Counted from the stretch's first letter, positions 48,852 through 60,762 are shown. The stretch: DNA of 64,000 nucleotides from Microbulbifer harenosus (GCF_005771435.1 NZ_VANI01000004.1:310001-374000), one strand, 5' to 3'. Notes: generated by a model from the letters alone, not told the origin. Program-made: numbers and translations.

Positions 48852-49415
48852 ATGTCGCCGCAATCTCTGTCTCAGGCTACTGAAGCCATCCCTGTCTCGC
48901 CGCCTGTAATGGTGCTGGAAGACGAACAGCCGGTTGAGACACCTCAATCCACCAACTCCCAGCGCAATCGCCGCACCCGTTGGAATGAGTGGCTGCTGGA
49001 CGTGTTTGCGATGAACAGCTTCTCCTGGGCGATCGCAATCCCCATTGAGTTGGTGCTGGCGGGCATGAGCTGGCGTGAACACCTGAAAGTGCGCCTGCTG
49101 GCGGTGGTGTTCAATACCCTGATTGCCCGCCCGTTCAGTCTCTATCGCAACTGGATACTGGTGCGTTTTGGGCGCGGCAGCGCCATGCACAACTATGCCG
49201 TGGACACCTTCGTATTCCTTAGCTTCCAGCTGCCGCTGTACATCCTGAATATGCTGCTGGGAGGCGCTTCCAGCGGCGAGATTGCCACCGCCTGTATCAC
49301 CTTCATGCTGATCGCCGGCGCACTGGGTCGCCCTTACGGCATGTATCTGGATTGCCTGCGCCGCCTGTGGCTGGGACGCAGGGCGGTGGCGGATGCAGCG
49401 GCCATTGCTGATTGA
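48852..49415 (+). CDS. alaE: L-alanine exporter AlaE family protein
   Basis: The 187-residue protein has a polar N-terminal extension (1-50) and four membrane helices. The segment NSFSWAIAIPIELVLAGMSW, then RLLAVVFNTLIARPFSLYRNW, closely matches E. coli AlaE (YgaW). AlaE exports L-alanine at the inner membrane. The N-terminal extension is longer than in E. coli (149 residues). The ATG at 48852 is used; a later start is possible. Confidence 0.85.
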   Translation: MSPQSLSQATEAIPVSPPVMVLEDEQPVETPQSTNSQRNRRTRWNEWLLDVFAMNSFSWAIAIPIELVLAGMSWREHLKVRLLAVVFNTLIARPFSLYRNWILVRFGRGSAMHNYAVDTFVFLSFQLPLYILNMLLGGASSGEIATACITFMLIAGALGRPYGMYLDCLRRLWLGRRAVADAAAIAD

Positions 49416-49662
49416 GTGGATGTAACCGGTACGAGTGTTTATTTGCAGGCTATCTGCCGACATGACACGGTTTATCTGGAAGATGGCGTAGAATACACTT
49501 GTTTGTCGCGGTACTTTGCAGTATCAATCGCGCTGAATACCCAAGACTCAACATGACAGGTAGTCATTGATCGCTGAGATGGGTTCGCAGATTTGAGCAA
49601 GTAGGCTCCACTTACCCAGCGGGCTGCAGGATTGGCCCGCCGCACCAAATGTGGTTACAAGG

Positions 49663-51066
49663 ATGAATAACACCATACCCTTATCCCGCCCCCTGGGCGG
49701 TTGTCAGTCTGTTATTTCTTTTTCCCGATCGCTGTTACCGGCGGCGCGAGTGTCTCTCGGCGGGCTTGCCGTCCTGTTGCTAAGTCCGGCGGCCCAGGCC
49801 CAGGTCGGTGCCGGGCTTCTGGAAATCCAGATACCGCTGCCTTGGGCGCTGGTACTACTGCTGGCTGCGACGGGGTTTGCGGCGGCATGGTTGGCGGCCA
49901 GAGTCAGGGAGCGCGCAACCCGTGAAGCGGGAGCGGTTCAAGTGACCGATCTGCAGGTGGAAAATGCCAAGCTGTTTCGCCAGGTGCAGTCGAGGCTGCA
50001 CGAGTTGATGGCGCGGGACAAACTGCTGGACGAAGCCAGGCTGGCGGCGGAACAGGTGCGGGAGGATCACTGCGATTTTCTCTCCATTACCAGTCACCGT
50101 ATGCGCAAACCCCTGGAAACCCTGGTCAGCACCATGAACTTGCTCGCCCGTGCCACCAATGGCGAAGTGCGGCAACTGGCCGAGGCGGCAATCGGGCAAT
50201 GCCGGCAGCTGCGCAGCTGTATTGAAGAACTCCAGCGCTCGGGTCAGCAGGCCGTGCCGGGGGCCGCAAGCGCCTCGATACCCGAACCGAGCCTGCGTGA
50301 GATGGCTATCCTGCTGGTGGAAAATGATACCCACACATCACTTTGCCCGCGGCTTGAAGCCCGTGGCCACAAGGTGCGCCGGGAAACCAATGGTGTCGAT
50401 GGCGCCGACGCGGCGCTGCGCGGAAAATTTGATCTGGTGCTGATCGACGTGCGGCTGCCATTGATTGATGGTGTGGAAACCGCGCGCAAGATTCGCGGGG
50501 ATTTCGGCAACTCCGAACTCCTCATTGTCGGGTTGGTGACGGATATTCGCGCCGGAGACAAAGAGCGGTACGTGCAGCGCGGGCTTTCCGGTGTGTTGCC
50601 GCTGCCCGCGAGCGATGCCCAGCTGTCGCAGATACTGTCGTGGGCGGAACAGAAAACGCGCCAGGGCTCCGTTGCCGTCACGCCCGGGCGCACCGCTAAA
50701 ATGCTGAACCCCAGTACGCTGGAGCGCCAGCGCGACACCCTCGGGCATCTGGCCTTCGCCGAGCTGCTGGGAGACCGCGTCGCCAATCTGCCGAAAAAGA
50801 TCACTGCCTTTACCAGTGCTCTGACCGGCCGCCACTGGCTGGATGCCCAGCAGCAGGCCCAGACCATTGCTGCACAGGCGGAGAGCGTGGGGCTCGAAGT
50901 GGTGGCCAACAGGCTCAAGGCGCTGTCGGCGCGACTGTCCATCGACAGTGAACGCGATTACTGCCGCCACCAGCGTACCGAGATCCTGGCGCTGATGCGG
51001 ACCTCAATCCAGCAGCTGAAATCCTGGCGCGAAAAAAACGTGCACACGGAGTGGGCTTTGAGGTAG
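49663..51066 (+). CDS. Kinase-like membrane receiver protein: HisKA-like helix, REC, Hpt-like tail, no ATPase domain
   Basis: The protein of about 467 residues has a possible signal/membrane segment and a second helix (about 55-80), a coiled coil, a DHp-like helix with H in ITSHRMRKPLE, directly followed by a receiver domain (VENDTH, phospho-acceptor D in LIDVRLP, about residues 205-330), and a C-terminal Hpt-like helical domain where the usual AHxLKG is AQTIAAQ. No N/G boxes of a HATPase domain exist. It may be a phosphorelay or scaffold partner of another kinase. The start is ATG 49663 or GTG 49651; neither has a good binding site. Confidence 0.75.
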   Translation: MNNTIPLSRPLGGCQSVISFSRSLLPAARVSLGGLAVLLLSPAAQAQVGAGLLEIQIPLPWALVLLLAATGFAAAWLAARVRERATREAGAVQVTDLQVENAKLFRQVQSRLHELMARDKLLDEARLAAEQVREDHCDFLSITSHRMRKPLETLVSTMNLLARATNGEVRQLAEAAIGQCRQLRSCIEELQRSGQQAVPGAASASIPEPSLREMAILLVENDTHTSLCPRLEARGHKVRRETNGVDGADAALRGKFDLVLIDVRLPLIDGVETARKIRGDFGNSELLIVGLVTDIRAGDKERYVQRGLSGVLPLPASDAQLSQILSWAEQKTRQGSVAVTPGRTAKMLNPSTLERQRDTLGHLAFAELLGDRVANLPKKITAFTSALTGRHWLDAQQQAQTIAAQAESVGLEVVANRLKALSARLSIDSERDYCRHQRTEILALMRTSIQQLKSWREKNVHTEWALR

Positions 51067-51166
51067 ACGCCGCGCTAACTGCGACCGGGCGCCGTCCCGC
51101 GCGGTTATCGTCAGCGCGATTTGCGCCTACACTTAGCGCTTACCTTTCACAATGGAACCTCTGCCC

Positions 51167-51520
51167 ATGTCCGAGCAGTACCCCGCTCCGCAACAGATCG
51201 AGCGCGAACGCGCCGGTCGCGACATCGCCACTCTGGTCTACCTGATCCAGGCCATCAGCCTGTTTACGGCGGTGCCTTTTTTCATCGGGGTGATCATCAA
51301 TTACGTCAAACGCGGCGATGTGCGTGGCACTCTGGCGGAATCTCATTTCCGCTGGCAGATCCGTACCTTCTGGTACAGCCTGTTGTGGTTTGTTGTGGGC
51401 TGGGCCACGGTGTGGATTCTGGTGGGCTTTGCGGTATGGGGTATCAGCTGGATATGGATGGTGTATCGCGTGATCCGCGGCTGGCTGACCCTGGCGGACA
51501 ATCGCCCCGCCTACGGATAA
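51167..51520 (+). CDS. Small inner-membrane protein (DUF4870/Tic20-like)
   Basis: The 117-residue protein has three hydrophobic segments (LVYLIQAISLFTAVPFFIGV, FWYSLLWFVVGWATVWILVG and a C-terminal WGISWIWMVYRVIRGW) with a central basic HFRWQIRTFW. The pattern fits DUF4870-type proteins. The ATG at 51167 is preferred over 51152 because GGAA lies 9 bases upstream. A terminator follows at 51604. Confidence 0.7.
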   Translation: MSEQYPAPQQIERERAGRDIATLVYLIQAISLFTAVPFFIGVIINYVKRGDVRGTLAESHFRWQIRTFWYSLLWFVVGWATVWILVGFAVWGISWIWMVYRVIRGWLTLADNRPAYG

Positions 51521-51603
51521 ACGAAATCGAGCCTGCGCTTTCAGCTTATGCCGGTAAACGGTGAGAGAAACGTTGGCTGACAATTCATGAGAGAAAACGT
51601 TGA

Positions 51604-51627
51604 GCGGCCCGAAGGCCGCTTTTTTTT
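51604..51627 (+). terminator. Rho-independent terminator
   Basis: Stem GCGGCC/GGCCGC with loop CGAA (51604-51619) followed by eight T. It lies 84 bases after the small membrane protein gene and 23 bases before the convergent DUF945 gene. Confidence 0.88.
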
Positions 51628-51649
51628 GTGGGGGCGGCGGAAGGGGAAA

Positions 51650-52918
51650 TCAGAAACCGCTGGTCATTGCCAGTATGAAAAGGTCGGCCGGCAATAACTG
51701 GCCGTTGACCTGAAGATTGCCGCGTTCCAGCTGCAGCAGCATGTTCAGTTGCCCGTCCCTCTCCTGCAAAAAGCCGTACTGTTTCAACGCGCTGGCCTGG
51801 GCAATCAGAGGTGACTGCATCAGCGCCTGCTCCGCAGCACTGATGTTGGCCGTGCCGTTCAGGTTATCGAGCCAGAACAGCTTGTCGTTCTGCACCGAGT
51901 GGTTTTTCGGTGTGCCTTTCCAGTCCACATCCAGCTGCAGTTGCATAGGACCGTTGGCGGTGGCGATATCCAGTTGCTGCTGCAACTTGAGTGGGCGCGC
52001 GAATACCTGCGGCCAGCTGCGCTGCGCGGACGGGCTGAGCAGCAGGCTGTAGAGGTAGTGGTGCAGGTCGTCGTAGCTGATCTCCGGCAGGTTGACCCGC
52101 TGGGTCAGGCTGCTGGCCGGGGTGGAGGACTGAATTTCCGGCAGCGACAGTTCGGTTTGCACATTCAGGGTGTGCCTGGCCACCAGTTTACCGGTGTAGC
52201 TCAGAGTCACATCCCGCAGCTCCAGCGGTCCGGAATCGTTGTTGGTGCGCACCAATGGCAGCTTGAGTTGCAGGGTACCGGCGCCGCTCGGGTCCAGCTT
52301 GAACTCGCCAGTGCCAGACTGCAGGTAGAGCGCTTCGCGGTGGCCGTCCATACGCACGAACTCGCCGAGCTTGAAGCTGCTGTCCTGCTGCTGGCCCCGA
52401 TAGTCGGTGACCAGGCGGATGCTGGCTCCCTCGAACTGGATCTGCTGGTCGCCTTCATTGCGGTCGATGGACTGCAGGCGCAGGGTATTGGTGACACGGT
52501 TATTGGCGCCAACCAAGGTCTCTACCAGGATCGGGCTGTTCTTCAGCCCGGGGCCCAGGTCGTCGAGGGAGCCGTAATAGGCCTCCAGCTGACGGCGCAG
52601 TGCCGGTTCCAGCTCGTTGCCGGTCAGCCGGGTCTTGGCGTAGAGCACACCGATGCGGGGGCCGCGGCTGGTGAACAGCAACGGACCGTGCTTAATCTCG
52701 CTAAAGACCTCGGTCGCGCCGTCCTTGCCCTTCAGCAGGGTCAGGGCCTCAGCGCTGAACCAGCCGCGCTGGTAGCCGGTCAATTCGATATTGGGCTGGT
52801 TGGCCAGCTGTTGTTGCAGCACTTCTTCCACCTTCGGGCCAATCAGGCGGGGCGCAATCAAGGCGGCCAGCAACAGCAGGGCGGACACGGCGATGAGGAG
52901 GTAACGTAGGGCTTTCAT
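51650..52918 (-). CDS. DUF945 (YdgA-like) family protein
   Basis: The 422-residue protein has an N-terminal membrane anchor (YLLIAVSALLLLAALIAPRL) and a long beta-rich domain with the family pattern IELTGYQRGWFSAEA. YdgA-like proteins are inner-membrane-anchored periplasmic proteins of unclear role. It appears to be a single-gene unit; a terminator of the upstream liu operon lies 39 bases before its start. The start is the ATG at 52918. Confidence 0.85.
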   Translation of the reverse strand: MKALRYLLIAVSALLLLAALIAPRLIGPKVEEVLQQQLANQPNIELTGYQRGWFSAEALTLLKGKDGATEVFSEIKHGPLLFTSRGPRIGVLYAKTRLTGNELEPALRRQLEAYYGSLDDLGPGLKNSPILVETLVGANNRVTNTLRLQSIDRNEGDQQIQFEGASIRLVTDYRGQQQDSSFKLGEFVRMDGHREALYLQSGTGEFKLDPSGAGTLQLKLPLVRTNNDSGPLELRDVTLSYTGKLVARHTLNVQTELSLPEIQSSTPASSLTQRVNLPEISYDDLHHYLYSLLLSPSAQRSWPQVFARPLKLQQQLDIATANGPMQLQLDVDWKGTPKNHSVQNDKLFWLDNLNGTANISAAEQALMQSPLIAQASALKQYGFLQERDGQLNMLLQLERGNLQVNGQLLPADLFILAMTSGF

Positions 52919-52956
52919 CTATCGACAACTAGTTTGGGGGCGAATTGGGAACAAAC

Positions 52957-52983
52957 AAAAAGGGCGTTCTTGTGAGAACGCCC
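52957..52983 (-). terminator. Rho-independent terminator of the liu operon
   Basis: On the minus strand a 9-bp stem GGGCGTTCT/AGAACGCCC with a 4-base loop (52962-52983) is followed by five U. It lies 33 bases past the liuE stop. Confidence 0.88.
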
Positions 52984-53016
52984 GATGTTAGCAGATCGAG
53001 ATGAATCCAGAGACTC

Positions 53017-53933
53017 CTAATCGCCCTCGATGGTTCCGCACTCGCCGGCAATAGCCCTTGCCACTTTCGAGTTGCTCTCGCGCCCGAGCGCGCGGGAGAT
53101 GAAGTTGCCGGCCTCCGCCAGCTTGCCCAGGTCCACGCCGGTGTAAATGCCGAGGCCGTCGAGCATGTACAGCACGTCTTCGCTCGCCACATTGCCCGAG
53201 GCGCCGCGGGCATAGGGGCAGCCGCCGAGCCCGGCGACTGCCGAATCCACCACACTGACACCCGTCTGTAGCGCCGCGTAGATATTGGCCAGCGCCTGGC
53301 CGTAGGTATCGTGGAAGTGCACCGCGAGTTTTTCCATTGGAACCTGCCGCGCCACGGTTTCAATCATGTAGCGCGCTTTTTCCGGGGTGCCGACACCGAT
53401 GGTGTCGCCGAGGCTGATTTCGTAACAGCCCATGTCCAGCAGCGCGCGGCTTACTTCCGCCACTTTTTCCGCGCGGATCTCACCCTCGTAGGGGCAGCCC
53501 AGCACACAGGAAACATAACCGCGCACTGGAATGCCGTCGGCGCGGGCCTGTTCGGCGAGCGGGCGGAAACGTTGCAGGCTCTCCTCAATGGAACAGTTGA
53601 TATTTTTCTGCGTGAAACTTTCGGAGGCTGCGCCAAACACGGCCACCTCGTCCGCGCCGGCGTCGCGCGCGCGCTCGTAACCCACCATGTTGGGGGTGAG
53701 CGCACTGTAGATCACACCGGGTTTGCGCTGGATGCCGGCCAACACCTCTTCGCTTGCCGCCATTTGCGGCACCCATTTGGGACTCACGAAGCTGCCGGCC
53801 TCGATCACCTTGAGGCCGCTGTCACTCAGCAGGTCGATCAACTGTACCCGGGTCTGCACCGAGATGGGTTGCTTTTCATTTTGCAGGCCATCGCGGGGGC
53901 CCACTTCGACCATTTTTACCCGATCCGGCAGGC

Positions 53934-53937
<4 letters not shown>
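53017..53937 (-). CDS. liuE: Hydroxymethylglutaryl-CoA lyase
   Basis: The 306-residue TIM-barrel enzyme begins with [12 protein letters not shown], and has [19 protein letters not shown] and [12 protein letters not shown], the last holding the catalytic cysteine. It splits HMG-CoA to acetoacetate and acetyl-CoA, the last leucine degradation step. Its ATG overlaps the liuD stop by 4 bases. The terminator at 52957 closes the operon. Acetoacetate may pass to the hydroxybutyrate dehydrogenase at 4124-4924. Confidence 0.95.
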
Positions 53938-55946
<2,009 letters not shown>

Positions 55947-56020
55947 GTCTGGCTCTGGTTTTTCATCGCTGTGTTTGGTTTGTGCCACAGCCATTGGGTG
56001 CATAGTTCCCGGACCATGGC

Positions 56021-56131
56021 GGCCGGTCACCGGGTGTAGGTTTTCAGGACCGCTGTGAACCCATCCCTGGGCGCTTCGGCGCAAACATCCTGTTTGCGAC
56101 GATCCTGAAAACCTACACCCGGCGCCCGGCC
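56021..56131 (+). repeat. Covarying intergenic element E13 (type 1)
   Basis: Arms are 56021-56049 and 56103-56131 with two or three mismatches near the base. The arm core is GGGTGTAGGTTTTCAGGA. The module is GTGAACCCATCCCTGGGCGC and the inner hairpin is CGCAAAC..GTTTGCG. It lies within the liu operon between liuC and liuD. Confidence 0.9.
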
Positions 56132-56164
56132 TTCAATTCGAATTTCTTTTCTTCGTAGCTTCTG

Positions 56165-56220
56165 GATTCTGAATCAAGTTCAGAATGACCGGTGCCGTCA
56201 TCCCGGACTTGATCCGGGAT
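56165..56220. repeat. Double hairpin of a widespread intergenic type, after liuC
   Basis: Two short hairpins: ATTCTGAA..TTCAGAAT (56166-56186) and ATCCCGGA..TCCGGGAT (56200-56220). The second lies in GTCATCCCGGACTTGATCCG, a motif I recall from many proteobacterial intergenic repeats. It lies just 3' of liuC. Confidence 0.7.
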
Positions 56221-56233
56221 CCAGCTGCGAGGT

Positions 56234-57031
56234 TTATTCCTCGCTGGTATTCATCCAACTGGGCGCGCGCTTCTCCAAAAACGCGCTCAACCCTTCCTGC
56301 CCTTCCGATGAAACCCGCACCGCCGCAATCAACGCACTGGTCTGCCCCTGCAGTTCTTCATTGATTACACGGTTCGACATGGACATGGCCAACTGCTTAG
56401 CCATGGTCACGGCGTTGGGGCCGTTGTCGACGATGCTGTTCACCAGTTTCTGCACGGTCAGGTCCAGTTCACCTTCCGCCACGACCTCGGAAACCAGCCC
56501 GATTTCCCGCGCACGCTCGGCGGAGAAGCGCTCCGCGGTGACGAAGTAGCGGCGTGCCTGGCGCGCGCCAATGGCGTTGATCACGTAGGGGCTGATGGTG
56601 GCGGGGAGCAGGCCGATCTTTACTTCGCTCAGGCAGAAGCTGGCGCGCTCGGCGGCGACGGCGATATCGCAGCAGCTCACCAGGCCGACCGCACCGCCGA
56701 ACGCCGCGCCCTGTACTCGGGCAATGGTGGGTGCCGGAAACTGGTCGAGTTTGTGCAGCATGGCGGCGAGCACCGCGGCGTCATGGCGATTTTCCTCTTC
56801 GCTGTAATCCGCCATGCGCTTCATCCAGTTGAGGTCGGCGCCGGCGGAGAAGTTCTTGCCAGTGGAGGCGAGGATCAGTGCGCGGATGCCGCCACTGCGG
56901 GCGAGGTTATCGAAAGTCTCGCCGAGCTGGCGGATCAGGTCATCGTCGAAGGCGTTGTGAATTTCCGGACGGTTGAGGGTAACCGTAGCCACGCCTTCGT
57001 TGTCAATTTCGCACAGCATTTTTTCGGTCAT
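56234..57031 (-). CDS. liuC: Enoyl-CoA hydratase/isomerase (3-methylglutaconyl-CoA hydratase)
   Basis: The 265-residue crotonase-fold protein shows NRPEIHNAFDDDL, the oxyanion segment FSAGADLNWM and GAAFGGAVGLVSCCDIA with the catalytic glutamate region EVKIGLLPA. In a liu operon it hydrates 3-methylglutaconyl-CoA to HMG-CoA. The ATG at 57031 is preferred to TTG at 57046. It is flanked by E13 upstream of liuD and the degenerate element E14 after liuB. Confidence 0.92.
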   Translation of the reverse strand: MTEKMLCEIDNEGVATVTLNRPEIHNAFDDDLIRQLGETFDNLARSGGIRALILASTGKNFSAGADLNWMKRMADYSEEENRHDAAVLAAMLHKLDQFPAPTIARVQGAAFGGAVGLVSCCDIAVAAERASFCLSEVKIGLLPATISPYVINAIGARQARRYFVTAERFSAERAREIGLVSEVVAEGELDLTVQKLVNSIVDNGPNAVTMAKQLAMSMSNRVINEELQGQTSALIAAVRVSSEGQEGLSAFLEKRAPSWMNTSEE

Positions 57032-57107
57032 GGCGTTCTCGCTCAAAACAGTTCGTTAGTTCTCAGGCTGGTAGGACCTGTGGGTTCGAAGCTCGAGAGG
57101 TCCTGAT

Positions 57108-57245
57108 GCCGGAACTTGTTTGCCGGACGTTGATTCAGGCCTTTCGGCCTTCACCCTTCGGGCGCCTTTGGCGTCCTAAGCGGCTCTCGCCGCTTAGTCT
57201 AAAACATGGATGTTTTAGAAGAGCGTCCAGGGATGGGTTGAGGGG
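57108..57245 (-). repeat. Degenerate composite element E14
   Basis: It holds the conserved CCAGGGATGGGTTG module on the minus strand and at least four small hairpins (AGGCCTTTCGGCCT, CGCCTTTGGCG, CTAAGCGGC..GCCGCTTAG, TCTAAAACA..TGTTTTAGA). The TCTAAAAC hairpin is shared with E15. A matching right outer arm is not visible, so it seems broken or rearranged. It lies between liuB and liuC. Confidence 0.7.
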
Positions 57246-57318
57246 GGGGCGCCCAGCTCGTGTCCAGCAAATTAATACCGGCAGCAGGACCCGCGCAAAA
57301 CTATCCCAAAGCTCCGAA

Positions 57319-58926
57319 CTACATTCGGAAAACCCCGAACTTCGTTTCCTCTGGCTCTTTATAAGTCGCCGCCGCCAGACACAATCCCAACACGGTGCGC
57401 GTGTCTTTGGGGTCAATCACGCCGTCATCCCACAACCGCGCGGATGCATAGTAGGGGTGGCCCTGGTGTTCGTAGTCATCGATGATCGGCTGCTTGAACT
57501 TGGCGATGTCTTCCGCGCTCCAGTCCTCGCCCTGCGCCGCCATCTGGTCCTTCTTCACCTGTGCGAGCACGCCCGCCGCCTGCTCGCCGCCCATTACCGA
57601 GATGCGCGCATTGGGCCACATGAACAGGAAATTCGGATCGTAAGCGCGGCCGCACATCCCATAGTTGCCGGCACCAAAAGAGCCGCCGATCAGGATCGTG
57701 ATCTTCGGCACCTTCGCCGTCGCCACCGCCGTCACCATCTTGGCCCCGTGCTTCGCAATGCCGCCCGCCTCATACTGCCTGCCCACCATAAAACCGGTGA
57801 TGTTCTGCAGGAATACCAGCGGAATATTGCGCTGCGCACACAGCTCAATGAAGTGCGCGCCTTTCTGCGCACTCTCGGCAAACAGGATGCCATTGTTCGC
57901 CACGATACCCACCGGATACCCGTGAATACGCGCAAACCCAGTCACCAGTGTCGTACCGTACAGCGCCTTGAATTCATCGAACTCGGAACCGTCCACCACC
58001 CGCGCAATAATCTCGCGCACGTCAAACGGCTGGCGGGAATCCTTCGGCACAATACCGTAAATCTCTTCTGGCGGATAAATTGGTTCCACCGGCTTGGTGA
58101 CGTCCAGCCCCGGATTCTTCACCCGATTCAGCCGCGCCACCGAATTGCGCGCGATCTGCAAAGCATGAGTATCGTTATTGGCAAAATGGTCGGCAACCCC
58201 GGAAATCTTGCAGTGCACCTCCGCACCCCCGAGATCCTCCGCGGAAACCTCTTCACCGGTAGCGGCCTTCACCAGCGGCGGTCCCGCCAGGAAAATCGTC
58301 GCCTGTTCCTTCACCATGATCGACTCATCCGCCATGGCCGGCACATAAGCGCCGCCGGCCGTACAGCTGCCCATCACCACCGCAATCTGCGGAATGTTCT
58401 TCGCCGACAAATTGGCCTGGTTAAAGAAGATACGCCCAAAGTGCTCGCGATCCGGAAATACATCGTCCTGCCGCGGCAGGTTGGCGCCGCCGGAGTCGAC
58501 AAGGTAAATACACGGCAGATTGTTCTGCTCCGCAATCGCCTGCGCGCGCAGGTGCTTTTTCACCGTCAGCGGATAATAGGTACCGCCCTTCACCGTCGCA
58601 TCGTTGGCCACGATCACACAGGGCTGGCCGGACACAGTACCGATACCGGTAAGAATACCGGCTGCGGGCACATCTTCACCGTAAACGTCATAGGCGGCGA
58701 GCTGGGAAAACTCCAGAAACGGACTGCCCGGGTCCAACAGGGCATCGATGCGATCCCGCGGCAACAACTTGCCGCGGGAAACGTGCTTCTCCCGCGCGCG
58801 CTCATTGCCGCCCTTGGCGATGGTTTCCAGCTTTTGCCGCAGATCGTCGACGATCTTCTGCATCTGTTCGCGGTTTTCCGCAAACGCCGCATCGCGGGAA
58901 TTAATCTTGCTCTGAATCTGATTCAT
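57319..58926 (-). CDS. liuB: Methylcrotonyl-CoA carboxylase, carboxyltransferase beta subunit
   Basis: The 535-residue carboxyltransferase has the two crotonase-like halves ([20 protein letters not shown] and [19 protein letters not shown]) and the marker QNITGFMVG. It transfers CO2 from biotin of liuD to 3-methylcrotonyl-CoA. The length and sequence match the MCC beta family rather than propionyl-CoA carboxylase. Elements E15 and E14 lie on its two sides within the operon. The start is the ATG at 58926. Confidence 0.95.
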   Translation of the reverse strand: MNQIQSKINSRDAAFAENREQMQKIVDDLRQKLETIAKGGNERAREKHVSRGKLLPRDRIDALLDPGSPFLEFSQLAAYDVYGEDVPAAGILTGIGTVSGQPCVIVANDATVKGGTYYPLTVKKHLRAQAIAEQNNLPCIYLVDSGGANLPRQDDVFPDREHFGRIFFNQANLSAKNIPQIAVVMGSCTAGGAYVPAMADESIMVKEQATIFLAGPPLVKAATGEEVSAEDLGGAEVHCKISGVADHFANNDTHALQIARNSVARLNRVKNPGLDVTKPVEPIYPPEEIYGIVPKDSRQPFDVREIIARVVDGSEFDEFKALYGTTLVTGFARIHGYPVGIVANNGILFAESAQKGAHFIELCAQRNIPLVFLQNITGFMVGRQYEAGGIAKHGAKMVTAVATAKVPKITILIGGSFGAGNYGMCGRAYDPNFLFMWPNARISVMGGEQAAGVLAQVKKDQMAAQGEDWSAEDIAKFKQPIIDDYEHQGHPYYASARLWDDGVIDPKDTRTVLGLCLAAATYKEPEETKFGVFRM

Positions 58927-58976
58927 AAAAAATTACGAGGCCATTCGTAGTCTGAATCTTGATGCGAAGGGGCCGG

Positions 58977-59072
58977 CGCTGGTGGGGGTTCGCTGGACCT
59001 TCTAAAACAGGGATGTTTTAGAAGAGCCCCCAGGGATGGGTTCACGGCGTGTCCAGCGAACCCCCACCAGCG
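58977..59072 (-). repeat. Covarying intergenic element E15 (type 3)
   Basis: Arms 58977-58998 and 59051-59072 are 22 perfect pairs with core CGCTGGTGGGGGTTCGCTGG. On the minus strand the module is GTGAACCCATCCCTGGGGGC and the inner hairpin is CTTCTAAAAC..GTTTTAGAAG. It lies between liuA and liuB. Confidence 0.9.
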
Positions 59073-59102
59073 GTGGCACCGCCACCGGAATAAATAAAAA
59101 AC

Positions 59103-60272
59103 TTAGCGAGTCTCGTTAAAAAGCTCGCGCCCGATCAACATGCGACGGATTTCGGAAGTGCCCGCGCCAATCTCATACAGCTTGGCATCCCGCAACAGAC
59201 GACCAGTAGCGTACTCATTGATATAGCCATTGCCACCCAGCGTCTGAATCGCCTGCAACGCCATCTGCGTCGCACGCTCCGCAGTAAACAGGATTACCGC
59301 TGCAGAATCCTTGCGCGAATCCTCACCGCGGTCACACGCCTTCGCCACCGCATACAGATACGCGCGGCTCGCATTCAGGTCCGCATACATATCCGCCACC
59401 TTGCCCTGCATCAGCTGGAACTCACCGATGGCCCGGCCAAACTGCTTACGCTCGTGCAAATAAGGCACCACGATATCCAGACACGCCTGCATGATCCCCA
59501 CCGGGCCACCGGACAAAATCGTGCGCTCGTAATCCAGACCGCTCATCAGCACCCGCACACCGCCATTCAGCTGACCCAGGATATTCTCCTCCGGCACCTC
59601 ACAATCCTGGAACACCAGCTCACAGGTATTCGAGCCGCGCATCCCCAGCTTGTCCAGCTTCTGCGCCTGGGTGAACCCCTTGAAGCCGCGCTCCACAATA
59701 AATGCCGTAATCCCGCCGGAACTGATACCCGGCTCCGTGCGCGCGTAAATCACATACGTATCCGCATCCGGACCATTAGTGATCCACATCTTGTTGCCGT
59801 TCAGGATAAAACGGTCGCCTTTCTTCTCCGCCTTCAACTGCAGGCTCACCACATCGGAACCGGAATTCGGCTCGCTCATCGCCAGCGCGCCGATATGCTC
59901 ACCGGAACACAGCTTTGGCAGATACTTTGCCTTCTGTTCCGGCGTGCCGTTCTTGCGGATCTGGTTCACACACAGATTCGAATGGGCGCCGTAGGACAGG
60001 CCCACCGACGCAGACGCGCGGGAAATTTCCTCCATCGCCACCGCATGGGCCAGGTAGCCCATGTTCGAGCCGCCGTACTCCTCCTCCACGGTCATGCCGA
60101 GGAGGCCCAGATCACCGAACTTCTTCCACATATCGGCGGGGAACAGATTGTCCTCATCGATCTGCGCCGCACGCGGGGCCAGTTCCGCCTGACAGAACTT
60201 GTAGACCATGTCCCGCAGCATATCGATGTCTTCGCCGAGGCCGAAGTTGAGGGTTGGGTAGGGTGTATTCAT
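59103..60272 (-). CDS. liuA: Isovaleryl-CoA dehydrogenase
   Basis: The 389-residue acyl-CoA dehydrogenase has the isovaleryl-type catalytic glutamate in [12 protein letters not shown] (in most acyl-CoA dehydrogenases the base lies near the C-terminus) and [15 protein letters not shown], with [13 protein letters not shown] near the end. It oxidises isovaleryl-CoA to 3-methylcrotonyl-CoA. It is the first enzyme gene of the operon, 45 bases after liuR. The start is the ATG at 60272. Confidence 0.95.
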   Translation of the reverse strand: MNTPYPTLNFGLGEDIDMLRDMVYKFCQAELAPRAAQIDEDNLFPADMWKKFGDLGLLGMTVEEEYGGSNMGYLAHAVAMEEISRASASVGLSYGAHSNLCVNQIRKNGTPEQKAKYLPKLCSGEHIGALAMSEPNSGSDVVSLQLKAEKKGDRFILNGNKMWITNGPDADTYVIYARTEPGISSGGITAFIVERGFKGFTQAQKLDKLGMRGSNTCELVFQDCEVPEENILGQLNGGVRVLMSGLDYERTILSGGPVGIMQACLDIVVPYLHERKQFGRAIGEFQLMQGKVADMYADLNASRAYLYAVAKACDRGEDSRKDSAAVILFTAERATQMALQAIQTLGGNGYINEYATGRLLRDAKLYEIGAGTSEIRRMLIGRELFNETR

Positions 60273-60317
60273 GGATTGCTCCGCTTGAAGTCAGTCAGAG
60301 GTTTAAAACGGTCAGAT

Positions 60318-60707
60318 TCAGGATGTCTGTTCTTTCAGCGCCGCCCGGGTGCGGGCAGTTGCCTCATCCAGCTGCGCGAGCATCTTCTCGATGTCCCGCT
60401 GCTGCTGGCGCAGCTGCTGGCGCTTGGCGTCGATGCGTTCGAGGAGGCGGTTCAACTGGTCCACATTGCCCTTGCTGGGATCGTACATGTCGATGATTTC
60501 CCGGCTCTCATCCAGCGAGAACCCGAGGCGCTTGCCGCGCAGGATCAGCTTCAGGCGCACCCGGTCTTCCGGCGAGTAAATCCGCGTCTGCCCGCGCCGC
60601 TCAGGGCTGAGCAGCCCCTTGTCTTCATAGAAGCGGATGGTGCGGGTAGTGATCCCGAACTCCTGGGCGAGCGCTGAGATGCTGTAACTGGTAGTGGTTG
60701 TACTCAT
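60318..60707 (-). CDS. liuR: MerR-family regulator of leucine/isovalerate catabolism
   Basis: The 129-residue MerR protein has the winged helix YSISALAQEFGITTRTIRFY and a C-terminal coiled coil (QQLRQQQRDIEKMLAQLDEA). It is the usual first gene of liu operons and represses them. The ATG at 60707 begins MSTTTTSYSISA; an in-frame ORF to 60794 runs through the operator and is rejected. The perfect palindrome at 60763-60778 lies 56 bases upstream. Confidence 0.93.
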   Translation of the reverse strand: MSTTTTSYSISALAQEFGITTRTIRFYEDKGLLSPERRGQTRIYSPEDRVRLKLILRGKRLGFSLDESREIIDMYDPSKGNVDQLNRLLERIDAKRQQLRQQQRDIEKMLAQLDEATARTRAALKEQTS

Positions 60708-60762
60708 GGGGTTGGGCCGTTGTATGGGGCATTCCTCAGATGTGTCTGAAGGATAGTTGACC

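Noticed and set aside
55947..56084. N-terminal extension of liuD
   Set aside because: The added residues are encoded by the right part of E13 and the gap after it, while the ATG at 55946 gives the normal biotin carboxylase start.
57106..58950. A 614-codon open frame opposite liuB
   Set aside because: Antisense shadow of a well-conserved carboxylase subunit; Arg/His-biased translation.
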